64,000 nucleotides of DNA from Charina bottae (lineage: Eukaryota; Chordata; Lepidosauria; Squamata; Charinaidae). The DNA lies in NCBI GenBank assembly GCA_023362775.1, contig JALMGJ010000016.1, forward strand, positions 1,619,001-1,683,000. Direction: 5' to 3'. Below are positions 58,288 to 64,000 of this stretch, piece by piece. The position numbers and the translations under genes are program-made. Every line of letters begins with the position of its first letter. The first letter of the stretch is position 1. The notes beneath the pieces are model-generated. The model had not been told where the DNA came from. It worked only from the letters and a program-made list of their open reading frames with translations, and did no database searches.

Positions 58288-58362
58288 GCCTACAGTCCTA
58301 GGATCTTGTGCTGGTATCCCATCCAAGTACTAAGCAGGAGTAATTTTGCTAACTTCTCAACA
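58288..58362 (-). repeat. 5S rRNA-like relic
   Basis: cctacagtcctagg...ggtatcccatccaagtactaagcagg...gctaacttct follows the reverse complement of vertebrate 5S rRNA (gcctacag, ctcccatccaagtactaacc, gcttagcttc). It is clearly degenerate, with a partly lost middle, so a pseudogene or 5S-derived SINE piece. Confidence 0.5.
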
Positions 58363-58778
58363 TAAACCAAAGTCAACAGGTACTACCATCTAACTGGGAG
58401 TACCTTTAAGATTATTTGTTTGTAATGAGCTCCCCAGTTTAATCAGAATCCTCCTCCCCTTCAGCTTGTCCTGAGAGATTCTCACACCTGAAATCCCAAT
58501 AGTGTACCATTTTAGGCTTATATAGGAAGAAAATGCTTTCATAGCATGGCAGATATTGGAGAAGACACAGGGCTATTACAGGGAAATGCTTATGAAGAAT
58601 TCTCCTGTCCTTATTAACTCACCCACTTGCAGCTGTGATGTGAACTTTGGTCAGTTTTAATGCCAGTGCTGCCTATTGGTATGAAAGGAATGGGGTAACA
58701 CATTTTAAAAACAGTCAGAACGGAGAAGCATTTGTGAATCGGGCAGGTAGTGTATAAAACCCTAATTATGTGGCCAGT
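58363..58778. other. Anonymous DNA
   Basis: No recognised feature. Confidence 0.5.
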
Positions 58779-58789
58779 CAGGAAGATAA

Positions 58790-59135
58790 TAAGGGGCGTG
58801 GTGGCTCAGTGGGTAAGACGCCAGGATTGTCGATCGGAAGATCGCAAGTTCGGAGGTTCGAATCCCTAGCCCCGCGTGACGGAGTGAGCTCCCGCACTCG
58901 CCCCAGCTTTTGCCAACCTAGCAATTCAAAAGCATGCAAATGCAAGTAGATTAATAGGTACCACTTCGGTGGGAAGGTAACAGCGTTCCACGCGCGTCAT
59001 GCCAGCCACATGACCGTGGAAGCGTCTTCGGACAACGCTGGCTCTTCGGCTAACAAACGGAGATGAGTACCGGCCCCTAGAGTCGGACACGACTGCACAA
59101 ATGTGTGGGGGGGAACCTTTACCTTTTTTTTTTTA
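58790..59135 (+). mobile_element. tRNA-derived SINE with Bov-B-like tail (copy 3, best preserved)
   Basis: Head ggggcgtggtggctcagtgg with intact A box, B box ggttcgaatcc and ctagcccc closing the acceptor-like stem. Body is as in copies 1 and 2, then agagtcggacacgactgcac and a (C)ttt tail. A perfect 11-bp duplication caggaagataa flanks it (58,779-58,789 and 59,136-59,146). Confidence 0.93.
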
Positions 59136-59146
59136 CAGGAAGATAA

Positions 59147-59700
59147 ATTCTGTTTGAAACTGAAACCAATCTCTAACTGGAATCACTCAAGGAGAAACTA
59201 CAGAGCTAGGCACCTAGCTCTGAGTTCTCTCCCTTCCTCCCTCCCTTTGCTTATTCCAGGAACCTCTTTAACCTTTTGGGCTTCTGAACAAACTGAACTT
59301 GAGCTCAGCCACAAAATGGACCTGTTAGAATCACAGTCCCCCAAAGTCTGCTTGGTCTTCTAGGAGCTGAATTTAGCCCCTATGGTACTGTATGTTCCCT
59401 TTGACCTTGGAAGCACTGCCTTCCTGGGTCCTAGAGCAGGCCCTGGGTTTCACAGCCTGGAAGAGCCAGGTGGCTTTTCCTAATCACTAGGTCTAGATCA
59501 GTATGTACCGTATGGCGTTAGAGTCTCCCCAACTCCAGAACCATGGCTTCACGGAGCCAAGGAGTGTGCTGACCTGATCCAGTGAAAAACCACTGGTGAG
59601 CAGCTATTGATAGGGACCCCTTACATTCTGTCTTCTCCTTCCATGAACTTCTGGAGATTCTGTCTACCATCACTCCTTGAGAACCAGGATTGTGGGATGG
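59147..59700. other. Anonymous DNA
   Basis: An 86-codon open frame (59,103-59,363) overlaps the SINE tail; no domain recognised. Confidence 0.45.
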
Positions 59701-59714
59701 AAAGGCATACTACA

Positions 59715-60382
59715 TGTAAAGGCTCTACATGGGGCTACCCTTGAAGAATATCTGGAAGCTACAGCGGCCATGCAGGCAGTTTTAAGTGTACCAAGATCGA
59801 CACATGTAACACCTCTGCTCCGTGAGCTGCATTGGGTGCCAGTTTGCTTCCGGGTCCAATTCAAGGTGTTGGTCATTACCTTTAAAGCCCTACATGGCAT
59901 GGGCTCAGGTTATCTGAGGGACCGCCTCGTCCCCATTACAACATCCCGTCCTACCTGATCTTGCAGAGAGGGCATGCTACGGACCCCCTCTATGAAAGAG
60001 TTCCATCTAGCGGGGTCTAGGAGGCGAGCCTTCTCTGCAGCGGCAACTGCCCTATGGAACATTCTTCCCCCAGAGATAAGACAGATCCCTTCACTCCTGG
60101 ACTTCAGAAAAAAATAGAAAACCTGGCTCTGTGATCTCGCCTGGGGCAAGAGGGAAAGTGGTCAGGCTTGGGGATGGCTAATCGCTTAGAGCCACCCCAA
60201 ATATTTTAAATAGTCTTCAGCAGCACTGCAAACCATCAACCACTTGGTCTTAATTTAAACTATATTTATTATATTTAGTGTATTGTATTTTATCGTGTTT
60301 TTATTGAACTGTATTATTGTTATAGCTGTGAACTGCCCAGAGTCCCTCCTTGAGAGGGAGATGGGCGGTCATAGAAATTTAA
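59715..60382 (+). pseudogene. L2-clade LINE 3' end (copy C)
   Basis: A 5'-truncated L2-type fragment. The frame reads STHVTPLLRELHWVPVCFRVQF and FKALHGMGSGYLRDRL up to a stop at about 59,958. The same frame continues with SCREGMLRTPS and LWNILPPEIRQIPSL, interrupted by stops. A short deletion is evident near 59,765 relative to copy A. The 3' UTR ends cccagagtccctccttgagagggagatgggcggtc then an ATAC microsatellite. Closest in sequence to copy B. Confidence 0.85.
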
Positions 60383-60431
60383 TACATACATACATACATA
60401 CATACATACGCACGCACGCACGCACGCACGC
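60383..60431. repeat. (ATAC)n-(GCAC)n microsatellite
   Basis: About seven ATAC units change to about five GCAC units, directly at the L2 3' end. Confidence 0.9.
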
Positions 60432-60749
60432 TTCTTCTTCTCCCCAGACCAATCTATTATCTATATTCAGCTGACTTCTCAGTCCCTCTTTTCTTTTACT
60501 CTCTTTCCCTGCTAATCTATTGATTCCCAATGCTAAGGCTCGTCCACCTTGCTTATTCAAAACTCACTGACTCTCAAAGGCAAAGAAAAAAGGCTTGTTA
60601 GACATATATATTGGATTTTTCCCCCCTTTCCTAAAAGTGTTGAAATCAAGCAAGATGCAGTTGCTGTTTGTCCCTCAAGGTTCTCAGGCAGCTCCATGTT
60701 AATCTCTTAAGTAAGAAGCACTGCTTTTGAGAAAGCAAATCCATGACTT

Positions 60750-61580
60750 GCAGGTCTTCCTGGACTCATAGCTGCTGCTGGATGAGCAGGTGGAGGCTGC
60801 ATCCAAAAGAGTCCTTACCCTGCTTCAGCTGGTGCATGAGTTGCAGGCTTATCTGGAATGAAAGGATCTTGCAACGGTAACTCATACTCTAATCACCATT
60901 CATATAGACTACTGCCCTGCACTGGGCTGTAGTTGGGACTGCCTCTGAAGACCACACAGAAGTTACTATTGGTACAGAATATGGTGGCCTGCTTGCTGGC
61001 AGATTTCAACTCTAGAAGTGTATTGTACCAGTGCTCAAGTCCTTGCGCTGGTTGCTGATAAGCACCTGAGTGCAATTTAAAGTATGAAGCCCTATATCAT
61101 TTGGCCTCAAGGTGTTCTCAAACTGCCTCCTCTAACCAAAATTGCTCCAGTAAATACATGGAAGAAGCTCCTGATAACCCCACATTTTCATGCAAGGGGA
61201 AGGTTAAAGCCAATAAATGATGCTTTTCAGTTGCAGCACCAACATTATGGAAAAACCTTCCTTTGAATGTTAGACTAGCCCCTGTTGTAATGGTCTCCCA
61301 AAAAGCAGTTTCAGTAACTAAACATCACATCCTTGTTTGTTGACTGTGAGTTTTTGTCTAATTGTTACAAGATTTTTGTATTAAGGATATTAATCTATAC
61401 TGTTGGTATAATAAGGTGTCATAATGCCTGTTATTCTCTTCCAGTTTACCAAGGTCATTTTAATGTTGATATTTACCATGGAAAATTCATTGTTTGAGAC
61501 TATTGTCTGTACCATGGATGGTTTAAAGTTTTGTAAACCACCATGACTCAGAATGAAATTAGTGGCATACTGTACAAATT
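60750..61580 (+). pseudogene. Old L2-like LINE 3' end (copy D)
   Basis: Much-decayed relative of copies A-C. Traces such as CTCATACTCTAATCACCATTCATATAGACTACTGCCC (the HTLITIHIDYC motif) and the order of later motifs hold, but stops are frequent. It ends with gtaaaccaccatgactcagaatgaaattagtggcatactgtacaaatt and a GA array. Confidence 0.6.
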
Positions 61581-61581
61581 A

Positions 61582-61584
<3 letters not shown>

Positions 61585-61660
<76 letters not shown>
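61585..61660. repeat. (GA)n microsatellite
   Basis: 76 bp of uninterrupted GA, directly after the L2 tail. Confidence 0.95.
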
Positions 61661-61665
<5 letters not shown>

Positions 61666-63022
61666 ATGTATAATAAAACAGAAACAGATCTAATCAAATT
61701 CCTTAGAAGGTAAAGATGTTGTCTGCCTAAATGTAAATAATTACATGTGAAGAGAACAATCCAAAGTTAAGTCCAGCTGTCTACACACAATGAGCAGGGC
61801 CTGTACCTGTCTGAATAATCTCTTTTGCACCCAGACCCAAGTCACTGCCTTTCTCATGTTTCTAAACTCAATAGCACTACCAAGTCTTACTCTGTCCTTC
61901 TCTATTTTGAATTATTTTGGAATTTTCCACCTCTGTATCAATATTCCCTGCCTTTGAATTCTCTTGCTGTCTTGATGGCCTAAGTACAGAACTGTGGACT
62001 TGATTGTTTTTGCATCCTCAGTTGCTTAAGCAATTGCATTCAGATGTATAATGTTTACTTTGCTTGGAAATACTTACTTTGCTTGCTTGGAATCTGGTGA
62101 CTTGATGTGCCTTTCTTGACCCATGCTGAAGTTCTGTGAAATAGGTTACTTACTTCAAAATTTAACTCATTCTTGTTTAAATATGTTTCATCTACAGTAC
62201 TTTATAGGTGGTTGGAAATTTGCCTGACCCATAGGTAAATTAGTTGTTAGATGACATTATGACATGTTCATATTGCATGTGATCAGAGAAGGATTTCTGC
62301 TTTTCAAAAATCTCAGCTAACTTTAATAGTGCTTTTCTGTATGCATTGTTAAATCATTTAGGGAGCAATCCTAATTCCACTGAAGTCAGTTTAAGAGCCA
62401 GATATTGCTTGGGGTTGGTAGAACAGTGACAAATCTTGCAAAGAATAATTCAAGCATACTGAATTAATGAGCATCTAGAGGGATACAAAGGGCACATGGT
62501 AGAAAACAATTGGTAAGCATTACAAAAGCATGTTTATATTAATCTACAAAATGTTCTGATGAGATCTGCTTGGGAGCAAAAGCAGAAAGATGGAATTCAA
62601 CTAGTTCATTAACCATGCTTTTCTATTTTTCTACAGTTCTTAAGTTTAGCATAGATCCCTGTAGAATACCATATTGTTTTTCAGATTACTGATGGTTTAT
62701 ACTGTGTGATTATATTATTATTATTCTTGGCAGCTGGGAATCTTGGAGGATTCAGAAGCAGAGAAAGAGAGAGAGAGAGATTTTCATGTAGGAGATGTAT
62801 CTGACCTTGACAAATTGTCCAGGCACAAATATGTAGCATGACTCAGAACCGATTGTGACTACAGTTGGACTTGAAGACTACTCAGAGAGATATTACTCAG
62901 GGATGCATTTTGAAAGAAGGGAGAGAATAGTCTTGTGAAGGAAACTGGAAAACAATAGTTGAGTGGAAATCTCAAAATTTTCAGAGCTGCAGAAAACGAG
63001 GGCTTAAACATGCCAGAGGAAA
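61661..63022. other. Anonymous AT-rich DNA
   Basis: No recognised gene or element. Confidence 0.5.
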
Positions 63023-63107
63023 GAGGAGGAGGAGGAGGAGGAGGAGGAGGAGGAGGAGGAGGAGGAGGAGGAGGAGGAGGAGGAGGAGGAGGAGGAGGAG
63101 GAGGAGG
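63023..63107. repeat. (GGA)n microsatellite
   Basis: 28 uninterrupted GGA units, purine-only on plus. Open frames through it encode poly-Gly on plus or poly-Leu/poly-Ser on minus and are artefacts. Confidence 0.96.
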
Positions 63108-64000
63108 TCACTGCAATAGGGCTCTTCTGCCCCCTCCAGTGAAGCAAAGTGTCTGAGCATGTATACACATGTGGAGACTGCCGGGAGCAGCATCCAAAGC
63201 AGCTCATCAAATCTGGAAAAAAGAAGCAGCTACTTTAATGGTCTGAATAGATATGTTTTTCGTGCACTCCTGTATGTTCTGAAGCAGCTTTTAAACTTTT
63301 TTATAAGTATTTGCACAGTCCTGTTAGATGATAAATGCCTAGTAAACACAGTTGGGAAAAGTAGCTTTGGAAAAGGAGGATTTAACCTGCAAAATATATG
63401 GTAAACCCAGGAAGCTTAAGAATAGAGAAGCCTTGGCTACAGTCCTGGTGTAGAAACTTCTGCCAATACTTCAGAAGCAGGATTTATCTGAGGCTATTGT
63501 AGAGACTCATTATTTATTGAGAGGAGAGTGACTGGAAATGGAGCATGTTCTGCTCCTCTGTACTTAATTTAATACACCAAAGGCTCATAGATAACCCTTT
63601 TTTCAAATCATAACTGACAGCTCATCTCAGACTCCCACTGATTATCTTTGCCTTTCCATCCCAGGGAGCATGAATAGAATTTGAAATGGTGGCAACCTGT
63701 TCATTATTTCTAAGTTTTCTATTGGTAATGATAGAGCAATCTTCAACTCCATGAGCCACCTAAACTCTACCCAGGACATCTTCTTGTCCTTTGCAACAGA
63801 ACAACAGCAAACTGACTCCTCATTTAGTGTTAATCACACTTAGAATAAATTCATTGAAATCAAGGGTACTTACATAAATAAAGTTCCCTTAATTGCAATA
63901 GATCTGGCCTGAGCAAGTCCGGATCTCCTCTTACATGTTTAGAGGTACAATATATTATAATATTTGATATTAAATCTCTCTTTTTCTGTTAACCCCTTAA
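63108..64000. other. Anonymous DNA
   Basis: No recognised gene or element to the window end. Confidence 0.5.

Noticed and set aside
58288..58362. 5S rRNA gene
   Set aside because: Only partial similarity with altered internal control region; a relic.
58800..58880. Functional tRNA gene
   Set aside because: The tRNA-like sequence is the head of a SINE whose body follows without a terminator, with a target duplication around the whole unit.
63004..63193. Poly-Gly, poly-Leu and poly-Ser frames
   Set aside because: Direct translation of the (GGA)n array.
1..64000. CRISPR array, bacterial operon or phage
   Set aside because: All direct repeats are microsatellites, minisatellites or TE copies; composition, splicing-type repeats and TE families are vertebrate.

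Overview
This 64-kb window looks like repeat-rich intergenic or intronic DNA from a squamate reptile (snake or lizard). Evidence: a near full-length Bov-B (RTE) LINE on the minus strand, tRNA-headed SINEs whose tails match that Bov-B, an L1 of vertebrate organisation, several L2-clade LINE ends, a Penelope-like element, hAT miniature elements, Ty3/gypsy and Ty1/copia fragments, and long GATA, GGAA, ATT, GA and GGA microsatellites. I recognise no host protein-coding gene, rRNA gene or functional tRNA gene. All substantial reading frames belong to transposable elements, and all carry at least one visible defect or truncation. The species is not determined.

Layout. 1-1,500: decayed Ty3/gypsy pol fused to a frame with an 84-bp (28-codon) tandem repeat and a poly(A) signal. 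1,540-2,600: Ty1/copia gag-protease-integrase fragment broken by a tRNA-SINE (2,600-2,937). 2,940-19,600: mostly anonymous AT-rich DNA with hAT elements (8,362-8,609; 13,519-13,860), a Tigger-like element (14,713-15,039), three LTR-like stretches and old SINEs. 19,700-20,500 and 21,860-24,415: L2 LINE pieces in opposite orientations around a minus-strand SINE. 24,574-30,270: full-length L1 between 16-bp target duplications. 31,369-33,253: Penelope-like element with identical-looking 455-bp inverted arms and a 15-bp duplication. 33,817-37,041: full-length Bov-B with an 11-bp duplication. 37,053-46,320: mainly anonymous DNA. 46,324-47,490: 1.17-kb hAT non-autonomous element carrying a CpG-rich, promoter-like cargo. 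54,860-55,356: half-kilobase palindrome. 57,418-58,206: SINE split by a Penelope hairpin derivative. 58,790-61,660: SINE and two L2 ends seeding microsatellites. 63,023-63,107: GGA array.

How the parts relate. Bov-B and the tRNA-SINE form an autonomous/parasite pair: their 3' tails match in this window. The Penelope element and the 57.6-kb hairpin share arm sequence and both have 15-bp duplications. Two hAT elements share termini but carry different GC-rich cargo. The most unusual signals are (i) the promoter-like cargo inside the 46.3-kb hAT element, (ii) a CCAAT-type cassette recurring in three structurally different elements, and (iii) three long inverted-repeat structures able to form double-stranded RNA if transcribed.

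Boundaries given with target duplications were read directly from the sequence. Family names come from recognised motifs and general knowledge, without a database search.
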